Below, in pieces: positions 49,181-58,358 of a stretch of DNA of 64,000 nucleotides. Each line of letters starts with the position of its first letter. The stretch's first letter is position 1. The translations under genes and the position numbers were made by a program. This DNA is from DAHUYF01 sp035945115 (lineage in GTDB: Bacteria; Pseudomonadota; Alphaproteobacteria; ATCC43930; CGMCC-115725), in the NCBI GenBank assembly GCA_035945115.1, contig DASZAN010000168.1, positions 1 to 64,000 on the forward strand, written 5' to 3'. The notes below the pieces were generated by a model. The model saw only the letters and a program-made list of their open reading frames with translations, was not told the origin of the DNA and did no database searches.

Positions 49181-50689
49181 ATGCCCTACGCCTCGCTGCG
49201 CGAGTTCATGGGCCGGCTCGAAGCGGCGGGACGGCTGGTCCGCGTCACGACGCCGGTGTCGCCGCGGCTCGAGATCACGGAAATCCACACCCGTCTCCTC
49301 GCCGAGAAGGGGCCGGCGGTGCTCTTCGAGCATGTCGAGCGGCCAGAGGGCGGGCGCTATGCCATGCCGGTGCTGACCAATCTCTTCGGTACGGTCGAGC
49401 GCGTGGCCTGGGGCATGGACCGCGAGCCATCGCAGCTCCGCGAGGTGGGCGAGACCCTCGCCTTCCTGAAGCAGCCCGAGCCGCCTGGCGGCTGGCGCGA
49501 GGCGCTGAACATGCTGCCGCTGTTGCGCACGGTCCTGGCGATGAAGCCGAAGACGGTGGCGAGCGCCCCCTGCCAGGAGGTGGTGCTGACCAACAAGGAG
49601 ATCGACCTCGCCGAGCTTCCCATCCAGACCTGCTGGCCCGAGGAGCCGGCGCCGCTCATCACCTGGCCGCTCGTCGTCACCAAGGGGCCGAGCGAGCGGC
49701 GCGAAGACGACTTCAATCTTGGCATCTACCGCATGCAGGTGACGGGACGCGACACGACCTTGATGCGCTGGTTGAAGCATCGCGGCGGCGCGCAGCAGCA
49801 TCGCCGCTGGGCGCAAGAAAAGCGCGAGCCCTTTCCCGCTGCCGCCGTCATCGGCGCCGATCCCGCCACCATTCTCGCTGCGGTGACGCCGGTGCCGGAC
49901 ACGCTCTCGGAATATCAATTTGCGGGCCTCTTGCGCGGCCGCAAGGTGGAGCTCGTCCCCTGCAAGACGGTGCCGCTCAAGGTGCCGGCGCAGGCCGAGA
50001 TCGTGCTCGAAGGCCATGTCTCGCTCGACGAGGACGGCGATGAAGGCCCCTATGGCGACCACACCGGCTATTACAACGCGGTGGAGCGATTTCCCGTCTT
50101 CCGCATTTCCGCCATCACGCGCCGGCGCGAGCCGATCTATCTCTCGACATTCACCGGACGGCCGCCCGACGAGCCCTCGGTTCTGGGCGAGGCCCTCAAC
50201 GAGGTCTTCATTCCGCTCTTGACGCAGCAGTTTCCCGAGATCGTCGATTTCTGGCTGCCGCCCGAGGGCTGCTCCTATCGCATTGCCGTCGTCTCGATGC
50301 GCAAGGCTTATCCGGGCCATGCCAAGCGCGTGATGATGGGCGTGTGGTCCTTCTTGCGCCAATTCGTCTACACGAAATTCGTCATCGTCGTCGATGACGA
50401 CATCGATGCGCGCGATTGGAAGGACGTGATGTGGGCGGTGTCGACGCGCATGGACCCTGCGCGCGACATCACCGTCGTCGACAACACGCCCATCGACTAT
50501 CTCGACTTCGCCTCGCCCGAGTCGGGGCTCGGCGGCAAGATCGGCCTCGACGCCACCAACAAATGGCCACCCGAGACGAAGCGTCCCTGGGGCCGCAAGA
50601 TCCGCATGAGCGACGAGATCATCGCCGCGGTGACGGCGAAGTGGCCGCTCTACGGATTGCCGGGAACGGGTAAGTCGATTTGGAAGTAG
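49181..50689 (+). CDS. ubiD: UbiD family prenyl-FMN decarboxylase
   Basis: A 502-residue decarboxylase, probably 4-hydroxy-3-polyprenylbenzoate decarboxylase of ubiquinone synthesis. YASLREFMGRLEAAGRLVRV is the usual start, NLGIYRMQVTGRDTTLMRW and HRGGAQQHRRW hold prFMN-contacting residues, and EIVLEGHVSLDEDGDEGPYG-DHTGYY is the catalytic segment. Proximity to ubiA supports the ubiquinone role. The UbiX prenyltransferase is not in the window. AAGG lies close to the ATG at 49181; an upstream in-frame ATG at 49121 is less likely. Confidence 0.93.
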   Translation: MPYASLREFMGRLEAAGRLVRVTTPVSPRLEITEIHTRLLAEKGPAVLFEHVERPEGGRYAMPVLTNLFGTVERVAWGMDREPSQLREVGETLAFLKQPEPPGGWREALNMLPLLRTVLAMKPKTVASAPCQEVVLTNKEIDLAELPIQTCWPEEPAPLITWPLVVTKGPSERREDDFNLGIYRMQVTGRDTTLMRWLKHRGGAQQHRRWAQEKREPFPAAAVIGADPATILAAVTPVPDTLSEYQFAGLLRGRKVELVPCKTVPLKVPAQAEIVLEGHVSLDEDGDEGPYGDHTGYYNAVERFPVFRISAITRRREPIYLSTFTGRPPDEPSVLGEALNEVFIPLLTQQFPEIVDFWLPPEGCSYRIAVVSMRKAYPGHAKRVMMGVWSFLRQFVYTKFVIVVDDDIDARDWKDVMWAVSTRMDPARDITVVDNTPIDYLDFASPESGLGGKIGLDATNKWPPETKRPWGRKIRMSDEIIAAVTAKWPLYGLPGTGKSIWK

Positions 50690-50702
50690 CTGCGAGCGCT
50701 CC

Positions 50703-51617
50703 TTATCCGTTTGCTGGCCAAAGCCAAGCGGCGCCGCGGACACCGCTCGAATCGCCGTGCTTGGCGCGGCGGATGGGCGTGTCGATGCGGTCGGAAAAGG
50801 CATAGCGGCCAACGAGTGGCGGCACGCGCTCATAAAGCCGCGCGATATTCGAGAGGCCGCCGCCCAGCACGATGGTGTCGGGATCGAGGATGTTGATGAG
50901 CGCGGCGAGGCTGCGCGCCAAGCGGTCCTCGTAGCGATCGAGTGCGGCCGACGCCGCGCCGTCGCCACGCGCTGCTGCGCTGGCGATATCTTCCGCCGAG
51001 GCCGCGTCGCCGCCCTGGCGGCGGAACTCGCGCAAGAGGCCGGCGCCTGAAAGAAACGTCTCGATGCAGCCGGCGCGGCCGCAATAGCAGGCGGCGCCCG
51101 GGCGTTCGTCATCGTGGGCCCAAGGCAGCGGGTTGTGGCCCCATTCGCCGGCGATGCGATTGCGTCCGCCGAGAAGCGACTTGCCGATGACAATCCCGCC
51201 ACCGACCCCCGTGCCGAGAATGACGCCGAAGACAACGCGCGCATCGGCCGCGGCACCGTCGACCGCTTCGGAAAGGGCGAAGCAATTGGCGTCGTTCTCG
51301 AGCCGCACCGGGCGACCAAGCCGCAACGCCAGGTCGCGATCGAGCGGCTTGCCGTTGAGCGCGGTGCTGTTTGAGTTCTTGATGAGCCCGGTTCGCGTGG
51401 AGAGCGCGCCGGGCGTCGCGACGCCGACGGTGCCCTGCTCGCCCAGCTCGCGCTCGGTCTCGGCGACCAGGGCCGCGACCGCGTCCAAGATCCCGTCGTA
51501 GTCGCCCGCCGGCGTAGGCACGCGGCGCCGGAGGCGGACCGCGCCCGCGGCATCGAGCGCGATCGCCTCGATCTTGGTGCCGCCGAGATCGATGCCGATG
51601 CGCAGGCCGCGCCTCAC
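50703..51617 (-). CDS. ROK family sugar kinase (fructokinase/N-acetylglucosamine kinase-like)
   Basis: A 304-residue ROK kinase. The ATP site is RIGIDLGGTKIEAIALD, the catalytic aspartate lies in RLENDANCFALSEAVDG, ILGTGVGGGIVI follows, and the ROK zinc motif is GHNPLPW ... CYCGRAGCIETFLSG. The order resembles Mak-type fructokinases; the sugar cannot be decided. The start is a GTG at 51617 forming GTGA with the modA stop. Confidence 0.92.
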   Translation of the reverse strand: MRRGLRIGIDLGGTKIEAIALDAAGAVRLRRRVPTPAGDYDGILDAVAALVAETERELGEQGTVGVATPGALSTRTGLIKNSNSTALNGKPLDRDLALRLGRPVRLENDANCFALSEAVDGAAADARVVFGVILGTGVGGGIVIGKSLLGGRNRIAGEWGHNPLPWAHDDERPGAACYCGRAGCIETFLSGAGLLREFRRQGGDAASAEDIASAAARGDGAASAALDRYEDRLARSLAALINILDPDTIVLGGGLSNIARLYERVPPLVGRYAFSDRIDTPIRRAKHGDSSGVRGAAWLWPANG

Positions 51618-52396
51618 GGCAGCACCGTGAATCCCTGCGCTTCGAAGATCGGCTTCGCCGCGGACGACGCGAGAAAATCGAGGAAGCGACGCGCTTCGGG
51701 ATTCGCGCTGACAGCGGTGAGCGCGATCGGATAGACGATCGGCGGATGCGTGTCGTCGGGGAAGACGCCGACAATTTTCACCTGCGCCTCGGCCGTCGCA
51801 TCCGTCGCGTAGACGATGCCGAGCGGCGCCTCGGCGCGCGCGACGAAAAAAAGCGCCGCGCGCACATTCTCGGCCGACGCGAGCCGATCCTTGACCGAAG
51901 GCCAGACACCGAGCGTCTCAAGCGTCGCTTTGGCGTATTTTCCCGCCGGCACCGCGTCAGGATCGGCGACAGCGAGCCGTCCGTCACCAAGCAGCGAGGC
52001 CAGCGGGAAGCCCGGCTTGATAGTGATATCGATCGCCTGCGCCGCCGGCGCCACCAAGACGAGGCGGTTGCCGAGTAGGTCTTTTCTCGTTTCGCTTTTG
52101 ATGAGCCCGCGCGCTTCCGCCCAATCCATCCAGTCGCGATCGGCTGAGATGAAGAGATCGGCGGGAGCGCCGTTCTCGAGCTGCTTCGCCAACGCCGAGC
52201 TCGCGCCGTAAGAGACGCGAACCTCGGCCGCATCGTCGCGCCGAAAATCGGCGGCGGCGGCATCGATCGCATTCTTGAGGCTCGCCGCGGCAAGAACCAC
52301 GACATCGCCGGCCGCGGCGGGCGCCGCCGCGACGGCTAAAAGAAGGCCAAGCAACGCGGCCAGGGTGCGAGCGCCGCTGTCCAGCCAGTCGTTCAT
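51614..52396 (-). CDS. modA: Molybdate-binding periplasmic protein ModA
   Basis: A 260-residue binding protein. Signal peptide (TLAALLGLLLAVAAAPAAA), then VVVLAAASLKNAIDAAAADF, VSYGASSALAKQLENGAPADLFISADRDWMD and GNRLVLVAP, all ModA signatures, with GIVYATDATAE near the end. It captures molybdate for ModBC, but modB and modC are not adjacent; the next gene is a sugar kinase coupled by GTGA. Molybdate is required by the CO dehydrogenase here and by the MsrP partner of the divergent msrQ. Confidence 0.93.
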   Translation of the reverse strand: MNDWLDSGARTLAALLGLLLAVAAAPAAAGDVVVLAAASLKNAIDAAAADFRRDDAAEVRVSYGASSALAKQLENGAPADLFISADRDWMDWAEARGLIKSETRKDLLGNRLVLVAPAAQAIDITIKPGFPLASLLGDGRLAVADPDAVPAGKYAKATLETLGVWPSVKDRLASAENVRAALFFVARAEAPLGIVYATDATAEAQVKIVGVFPDDTHPPIVYPIALTAVSANPEARRFLDFLASSAAKPIFEAQGFTVLP

Positions 52397-52537
52397 GCGA
52401 AATTTACCCTCACAGGGGATCACTTTCCGGACATCGCGCCGATAGCAGCTGGTCCGCACACTATCCTCTCTCATATAAGGACGGCGGAAAAGCGGCTGTC
52501 GCGGACCGAGAACCGACGCTCCAACGAGAAGCTCCCG

Positions 52538-53398
52538 TTGCTCAAACAATTCCGCAAGGCCCCATGGCTCGACTACGGCGGGCGGTTTTCGCCGCTCAAG
52601 GCCGGTGGCTTCCTCGCCCTTTTCATCCCTGGCGTGATCGTCGCTTATGGCTACGCGAATGACCAGCTCGGCGCGCGGCCGCTCAACGAAGCCATTCATC
52701 AAATCGGCAATTGGTCGCTGAAGCTCATCTTCCTTTCGCTCGCCGTGACTCCCGCGCGCCATCTCTTGCAGTGGCCGCGGCTTATTCTGGTGCGCCGGAT
52801 GGTGGGCGTCGCCGCCTTCGGCTATGCGGTTGCGCATCTCAGCCTCTATGTCGTCGATCAAGCATTTGATCTCGAAAAGGTCGCGGTCGAGATCGCGCTG
52901 CGTTTTTACCTCACGATCGGTTTTTCGGCGCTGGTCGTCCTGAGCGCCATGGCGGCGACGTCGACGGACGCGATGATGAGACGCCTCCGCGGGCGAGGTT
53001 GGCGCCGATTGCACCAGCTCATCTATGGCGGTGCGCTTCTCGCCGTGCTGCACTTCTTCATGCAGACCAAAGCCAGCGTGAACGAGCCGTGGGTCATGAC
53101 CGGGCTCTACGCGTGGCTCGTGGGCTACCGTATTTTGGCATGGGCGCGCCGCTCGGAACGACGTGTGCCGCTATGGTCGATCGCCGGACTGAGCATCGCG
53201 AGCGCGCTTTTCACGGCGCTCGGTGAGGCCGCCTGTTTCTGGGCGAAGTTCGGCACCGATCCCGCCCTCGTTCTCTCGGCCAATCTCATGACGACGGTGG
53301 GAATGCGGCCGTCGTGGGTCGTGCTCACCATCACATTGGGCCTGCTCTTGGCGGGACAAGTGATGCAGCAAGAGCGACTGCGCTTGCGCCCGACGTAA
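52538..53398 (+). CDS. msrQ: MsrQ heme-binding membrane subunit of methionine sulfoxide reductase
   Basis: A 286-residue ferric-reductase-like membrane protein. RKAPWLDYGGRFSPLKAGGF, LNEAIHQIGNWSLKLIFLSLAVTPARHLL, RRMVGVAAFGYAVAHLSLYVV and RLHQLIYGGALLAVLHFFMQTK with heme-ligating histidines match MsrQ (YedZ); relatives are about 200 residues, and this one has about 70 extra C-terminal residues with two more hydrophobic segments. MsrQ feeds quinone electrons to the Mo enzyme MsrP, which is not next to it here. The start is a TTG at 52538, with no better codon in frame. Confidence 0.88.
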   Translation: MLKQFRKAPWLDYGGRFSPLKAGGFLALFIPGVIVAYGYANDQLGARPLNEAIHQIGNWSLKLIFLSLAVTPARHLLQWPRLILVRRMVGVAAFGYAVAHLSLYVVDQAFDLEKVAVEIALRFYLTIGFSALVVLSAMAATSTDAMMRRLRGRGWRRLHQLIYGGALLAVLHFFMQTKASVNEPWVMTGLYAWLVGYRILAWARRSERRVPLWSIAGLSIASALFTALGEAACFWAKFGTDPALVLSANLMTTVGMRPSWVVLTITLGLLLAGQVMQQERLRLRPT

Positions 53399-53407
53399 CC
53401 GCTCAGT

Positions 53408-54019
53408 TCAGGTCAGTCCGGCCATCAGCTTGTCCACCTCTTCCTGTGCGAGGTCGGGACCGCTGCCGGTGATCTCGGCGATGGCGCTGATCTTGTCGGG
53501 ACGCGCGCACTCGACCGGCGCCTCTTTGCCGTTGCTGACGATGTTGGCGAGCTCGTCCTCCACCGTCTGCAGCTGCTGGAGCGCGCGACGCACGCGCTGA
53601 CCGGTGAGATCCTGGAATGAACACGCCTCGAAGATCGTGTTCACTTGCTCGATGATGCGCGCCTTGTCGCCGATGTCGCTTTGCTCGATCGAGGCGCGGA
53701 TTGTCTCGGCCGCGCCCATGATGCGGTTCGCGGCGTCCTCGGTCGCGTTGACGATGCCTTCGAGCTCGAGGCCGGAATTGCGTGTCTTCTCGGCGGGCAG
53801 CGCGATGACGCGCGCGAGCTGCTCGTGCATCTGCTGCAGCTTGCCCGCGAGATTGGTCTCGCTGTAGTCGACCATCTCGACAGTGGCGTGGATTTCCGTG
53901 CTGAGCTCGGAAATCCGGCGATCGACGAAGCGGCGGAGCTCCTCGAAGAGCGCGCCGACCTCGGCGCGGACGGCGTCGCGCACCAGCGCTTCGAGCCCGA
54001 TGCCCGCTTCACCGTCCAT
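53408..54019 (-). CDS. cheZ: CheZ-like protein phosphatase
   Basis: A 203-residue helical protein. The catalytic segment CSFQDLTGQRVRRALQQLQ gives Asp137 and Gln141 with the spacing of the acid-amide pair in CheZ, which dephosphorylates CheY. The C-terminal DLAQEEVDKLMAGL resembles the CheY-binding tail. The ATG at 54019 follows GAGGGAG; a GTG further upstream is less likely. No other chemotaxis gene lies in the window. Confidence 0.85.
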   Translation of the reverse strand: MDGEAGIGLEALVRDAVRAEVGALFEELRRFVDRRISELSTEIHATVEMVDYSETNLAGKLQQMHEQLARVIALPAEKTRNSGLELEGIVNATEDAANRIMGAAETIRASIEQSDIGDKARIIEQVNTIFEACSFQDLTGQRVRRALQQLQTVEDELANIVSNGKEAPVECARPDKISAIAEITGSGPDLAQEEVDKLMAGLT

Positions 54020-54113
54020 TCCCTGCTCCCTCACCTTCGCGCTTTTCGCGTGCGATGCGCGGGCACTATCCGGTACAAGGGCTTAAGGCGCCGTAAATTG
54101 CCAGGGATGCCGC

Positions 54114-55031
54114 CTATTCCGGCAACGGAATGAAATCGTTGTCGCCCGCCACTCGGGCGAACCGCCCGTTTTTCCAGTCGCTTTTTGCCGTTTCGATGCG
54201 CTCGGGCCGGCTCGAGACGAAGTTCCACCAGATATGCCGGGGCCCCTCGAGCGGATCGCCGCCGAGCAGCATGAGCCGGGCGGCGCCGCCCGCGGCCGTG
54301 AGCGCGATCTCGGCACCGGCGCGGAACAGCAGCAACTGCCCTGCCGCATGCGTCTCGCCGTCCACGGCGACCGCGCCGCTCACCAAGAAGGTGGCGCGTT
54401 CCTCGTACTCGGCCGGGACCACGACGCGCTCACCCTGCTCGAGCGTCGCGTCCGCGTAGAACATCGGGGAGAAGGTCTCGACCGGCGCCTTCTTGCCGGA
54501 CATCGCCCCGGCGATGAGGCGGACGCGCTTGCCGCGGCCCTCGATGAGCGGGAGCGTCGGCGTGCCGTGATGGCTGAACAGCGGCGCCATTTCTTCGTGC
54601 TCGCGCGGCAGGGCGACCCAGGATTGGATGCCACAGAGGCGGGTTTCCTTCTGCCGGAGCACCGCGTCGGTGCGCTCGGAATGAGCGATGCCACTTCCCG
54701 CTACCATCCAATTCACCTCGCCCGGCCGGATCGGCTGAACGTTGCCGAGGCTGTCGCGATGGAGGATCTCGCCGTCGAAAAGATATGTCACCGTGGCGAG
54801 GCCGATATGGGGATGAGGACGCACATCAAGGCCGGTGCCGGCGCGAAACACGGTTGGCCCCATCGCGTCGAAGAAGATGAAGGGCCCGACCATGCGCCGC
54901 TTCGCGAAGGGCAGGACGCGGCGCACGGTGAAGCCGTCGCCGAGATCGCGCGTCCGCGGCAGGATCGCCATCTCGACGGGGCCGGCGGGCGCGGGCGCAG
55001 CCGCCGCTTCCGGTGCCGGTTGCCAGCTCAT
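54114..55031 (-). CDS. Pirin family protein
   Basis: A 305-residue bicupin. FIFFDAMGPTVFRAGTGLDVRPHPHIGLATVTYLFDGEI holds two metal histidines (RPHPHIG quoted) and SGIAHSERTD the third histidine plus glutamate. The second half carries PMFYADATLEQGERVVVP and MLLGGDPLEGPRHIWWNFV. Some pirins act as quercetin 2,3-dioxygenases; others bind regulators. The role here is open. Divergent from the ACMSD-like gene with 116 bases between starts. Confidence 0.94.
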   Translation of the reverse strand: MSWQPAPEAAAAPAPAGPVEMAILPRTRDLGDGFTVRRVLPFAKRRMVGPFIFFDAMGPTVFRAGTGLDVRPHPHIGLATVTYLFDGEILHRDSLGNVQPIRPGEVNWMVAGSGIAHSERTDAVLRQKETRLCGIQSWVALPREHEEMAPLFSHHGTPTLPLIEGRGKRVRLIAGAMSGKKAPVETFSPMFYADATLEQGERVVVPAEYEERATFLVSGAVAVDGETHAAGQLLLFRAGAEIALTAAGGAARLMLLGGDPLEGPRHIWWNFVSSRPERIETAKSDWKNGRFARVAGDNDFIPLPE

Positions 55032-55147
55032 GATCGCCTCCCTCGCGGATGGTTCAGCATACCAACAAGCGATGCCGCCCGCATGTTCGCCGCCTTGTGA
55101 GCGCCGGAGGCGCTTGCTAGCGTCTCCGCCGCACAAGGGAGATGGCC

Positions 55148-56131
55148 ATGGCGGTGATCGACGTCCACACGCATATGCTCAACAAGGAGTGGCTCGAGTT
55201 GCTCCGCCGCCACGGCAAGCCGCGTTACGAGGTGCGGAAGAGCCTGGATGCGCCCGAAGGCATCTTCCTCGATGGCGCGCCTTTCATGACGCCGCAGCCG
55301 GGCCATTTCGACTACGACGCGCGCATCAAGGCGATGGACGAGGCGAAGGTCGACCTCGCGATCCTCTCGCTCACCTGCCCCAATGTCTATTGGGGCGGCG
55401 AGAGGGTGAGCCTCGAAGCGGCTGAGATCGCCAACGACGACATGGCGCGAGCCGAGAAGGCGTACCCCGGCCGCATCCGCTGGATGGCCTCGCTGCCCTG
55501 GGAATATCCCGAGGCGGCCGTAGGCGAGCTCCGGCGCTGCTGCGATCAAGGTGCGGTCGGCGTCATGGTGCTCGCGAACATCAACGGGCGCTCGCTCACC
55601 GAGCCACATTTCACACCTGTCTGGCAGGAGATCGACCGGCGGGGCTTGCCGGTGCTGGTGCATCCGACGGCGCCGCCCGGCACGCCCGAGATGGATCTCC
55701 GCGCCTACAATCTCATCGCGTCCATCGGCTTCATGTTCGACACCAGCCTCGCCGTCGCGCGGATGATCTTCGACGGCTTCTTCGACCGGTTCCCCAATCT
55801 GAAGCTCATCGCCTCGCACGCCGGCGCGGCGCTGCCCTATCTGGTCGGCCGGCTCGACATCTGCTTCGACAAGATGAACGCCGCGCGAACGCGCATAAAC
55901 ACGCCGCCGCGCGATTACCTCCGCCACATCTACTACGACAGCGTGACGTACCGGCAGGAGGCGCTCGATCTCTGCATCAATGTCGGCGGTGCCGATCACG
56001 TGCTTTACGGCTCCGACTATCCCCACAACATCGGGGACATGAAGGGCTGCTTGTCGCGCGTCGACGCGCTTCCGGAAAAGCAACGCCTCCAGGTGCGCGG
56101 CGAGAACGCCAAGCGGATTTTCAAGCTCTAG
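55148..56131 (+). CDS. Amidohydrolase 2 family protein (ACMSD-like)
   Basis: A 327-residue metal-dependent hydrolase or decarboxylase. VIDVHTHM gives the first two metal histidines, VLVHPTAPPG the third, LIASHAGAALPYLVGRLD the catalytic histidine and LYGSDYPHNIG the final aspartate. This is the ACMSD fold, whose members decarboxylate aminocarboxymuconate semialdehyde, resorcylate or similar acids. No pathway genes adjoin it, so the substrate is unknown. Two ATG codons are close together; the second (55148) has the better gap to GGGAG. Confidence 0.9.
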   Translation: MAVIDVHTHMLNKEWLELLRRHGKPRYEVRKSLDAPEGIFLDGAPFMTPQPGHFDYDARIKAMDEAKVDLAILSLTCPNVYWGGERVSLEAAEIANDDMARAEKAYPGRIRWMASLPWEYPEAAVGELRRCCDQGAVGVMVLANINGRSLTEPHFTPVWQEIDRRGLPVLVHPTAPPGTPEMDLRAYNLIASIGFMFDTSLAVARMIFDGFFDRFPNLKLIASHAGAALPYLVGRLDICFDKMNAARTRINTPPRDYLRHIYYDSVTYRQEALDLCINVGGADHVLYGSDYPHNIGDMKGCLSRVDALPEKQRLQVRGENAKRIFKL

Positions 56132-56194
56132 CGCTGGGTGGAAACGGCGGCTCTACCCATATAAAGCCTTTCCCATCAGGCGTAGTCTCGACCC

Positions 56195-57535
56195 ATGTCC
56201 TCGCCCGACGCTCTCTCGCTCCTCGACGATCTCATCAAGAAAGCGCGCCGCGCCGGTGCCGACGCGGCCGATGGCGTGTTGGTCGAAGGCGTAAGCGTGA
56301 GCCACGCGCAGCGCTTGGGGCGCACGGAAAAGCTCGAGCGGTCCGAGAATTTCGACCTCGGGCTGCGCGTCCTCATCGGCAAACATCAGGCGATCGTTTC
56401 CTCGAACGACCGCCGCGCCGAGCAACTCGATGCGCTCGTCGAGCGCGCGATCGCCATGGCGAAAGCGGTGCCGGAAGATCCCTATTGCGGCCTCGCCGAG
56501 CCCGCCGAGATCGCGCGGCAATGGCCGGACCTCGATCTCGTCGATGATATGGAGCCGTCGCCCGAGCTGCTGATCGCCCGCGCCGCCGCGGCCGAGGACG
56601 CGGCACGAGCCGTGCCCGGCGTCACCAACTCGGAAGGGGCGGAGGCGAGCTGGCAGCGCTCGCGGCTCGCGCTTGCCGCATCGAACGGCTTTGGCGGGAG
56701 CTATGTCGGCAGCGGCCACAGCGTGAGCGCCAGCGTGCTCGCCGGCGAAGGCGCCGGCATGGAGCGCGATTACGATTACACCACCGCCATCCATGCCAGC
56801 GATCTCCGCGATCCCGCCGAGGTGGGGCGGCGCGCCGGCGAGCGAGCGGTGCGCCGTCTCGGGGCGCGCAAGGTCGCGACATGCCATGTGCCCGTCGTCT
56901 ATGATCCGCGGGTCGCGCCGAGCCTCATCGGCCACCTCATCGGCGCCATCAATGGGCCGGCCATCGCGCGCGGCACGAGCTTCTTGAAGGAGAAGCGCGG
57001 CGAGCGCGTCTTTGCCGCGGGCATCACCATCATCGACGATCCGCACAAGCCGCGCGGCCTTCGCTCACGACCCTTCGATGGCGAAGGCATCGCACCCGAG
57101 CGCCGAGCGATCGTCGATGACGGCGTCCTGACGACGTGGCTCTTGGATCTTGCCTCGGCGCGCCAGCTCGGACTCAAGACCACCGGCCATGCCGCGCGCG
57201 GCACCTCCTCGCCGCCGAGCCCGTCGCCGAGCAATCTCTGGCTCGCACCGGGCGCCGTCACCCAGCGCGAGCTCATCGGCGACATCCCGCGCGGCCTTTA
57301 CGTCACCGAGCTCATGGGCATGGGTGTCAACGGCGTCACCGGCGACTACAGCCGCGGCGCCGCCGGCTTCTGGATCGAGAACGGCGAACTCACCTTTCCC
57401 GTCAGCGAGATCACCATTGCCGGCAACCTCAAGGACATGTACCGCCAGCTCACCGCCGCCAACGATCTCGAGTTCAAGACCGGCATCGACGCGCCGACGA
57501 TTCGCGTCGACGGGATGACCATCGCCGGCACGTAA
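56195..57535 (+). CDS. tldE: TldE/PmbA protease subunit
   Basis: A 446-residue partner of TldD; PmbA lacks its own zinc site. LLDDLIKKARRAGADAADGVLVEG starts it (quoted in part), HAQRLGRTEKLERSENFDLGLRV and HVPVVYDPRVAPSLIGHLI follow, and GHAARGTSSPPSPSPSNLWL and YVTELMGMGVNGVTGDYSRGA are family signatures, as is the C-terminal IRVDGMTIAGT. tldD is 14 kb away on the same strand. It lies 63 bases after the ACMSD-like gene. Confidence 0.95.
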   Translation: MSSPDALSLLDDLIKKARRAGADAADGVLVEGVSVSHAQRLGRTEKLERSENFDLGLRVLIGKHQAIVSSNDRRAEQLDALVERAIAMAKAVPEDPYCGLAEPAEIARQWPDLDLVDDMEPSPELLIARAAAAEDAARAVPGVTNSEGAEASWQRSRLALAASNGFGGSYVGSGHSVSASVLAGEGAGMERDYDYTTAIHASDLRDPAEVGRRAGERAVRRLGARKVATCHVPVVYDPRVAPSLIGHLIGAINGPAIARGTSFLKEKRGERVFAAGITIIDDPHKPRGLRSRPFDGEGIAPERRAIVDDGVLTTWLLDLASARQLGLKTTGHAARGTSSPPSPSPSNLWLAPGAVTQRELIGDIPRGLYVTELMGMGVNGVTGDYSRGAAGFWIENGELTFPVSEITIAGNLKDMYRQLTAANDLEFKTGIDAPTIRVDGMTIAGT

Positions 57536-57553
57536 CGACGACGCCGCTATCCG

Positions 57554-58276
57554 CTAGTCGAAGAGACGCCGCAGAAGTGGCCCGAGGCCCGTTGCTCCAG
57601 AGGTGGGAGACTGGCCGGTCGCTTCCATGCGGCTGCGGATGTCGGCCACCTGCCACCCCGTGAGGTCGGCGAGCACATCCGCCTCCTGGGCAAAGCGCTG
57701 CGGCAGGCTATCGCGGTATCGATCGCCCGCGCGACACTCGGCGGCACCGACCCAGGGATGCCGCAGCACATATCGGCCCTGGAAATTCTCGCGGTCGCGC
57801 GTCTCCATGAGCGCGAGGTCTTCGGGGAAATGCGCGGCGTCGTAACGCAGGTGAAGCCGCGTTACATAGGCGCCGACGCCTGCACCGCCGCCACGAAAGG
57901 GCGTGTCATCGTCGCCGCCGATCCAGCGCGCACCAAGCTCGGCCACTTCCCTGTGGGTGAGCGGATCGGCGGCGCAAGGATCGCACCAGCCCATGTCCCA
58001 GGCGTATTCGAGAAACACGGCGCGCATGTCTTGGCGCGCGACCGCGCGATCGAACATCGCGGTATAGAACTTGCCGAACTCGTCCTTGACGTAGAGCGGC
58101 ACATCCATCCCGGTCGGCAGCTTGACCGTACGATAGTTCGTGGTCTCGACCCGACCGCGCCGCGTCAGCGCCAGGACGATCAGATCCTGCGGACCGTCGG
58201 CGTTCACCGTACCCAAGCGCAACGGCAGCATGAATTTCTTGCTCTCGTAGCGCACTTGCAACGCTGGTCGCCGCAT
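57554..58276 (-). pseudogene. DUF2330 protein lacking its N-terminal part (truncated gene)
   Basis: The 240-residue frame matches the middle and C-terminal part of DUF2330 (COG4402) proteins: LGTVNADGPQDLIVLALT, RGRVETTNYRTVKLPTGMDV, YAWDMGWCDPCAADPL and DLTGWQVADIRSRMEATG. Full-length members usually carry a signal peptide and well over 100 more N-terminal residues; here the frame opens directly at MRRPALQVRYESKKF, and the upstream 82 bases to the lipid kinase gene contain no room for the rest. GGAGGAAGGGAAGG precedes the ATG, so the fragment may still be translated, as a cytoplasmic product. It is called truncated with moderate confidence. Confidence 0.65.
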
Positions 58277-58358
58277 CCTTCCCTTCCTCCGCGAACGAAA
58301 CGCTCAATCGCAAGTTGGACGGAACTAGGGCCGCGGCCGGGCAAAGCGGTGATTTGTG

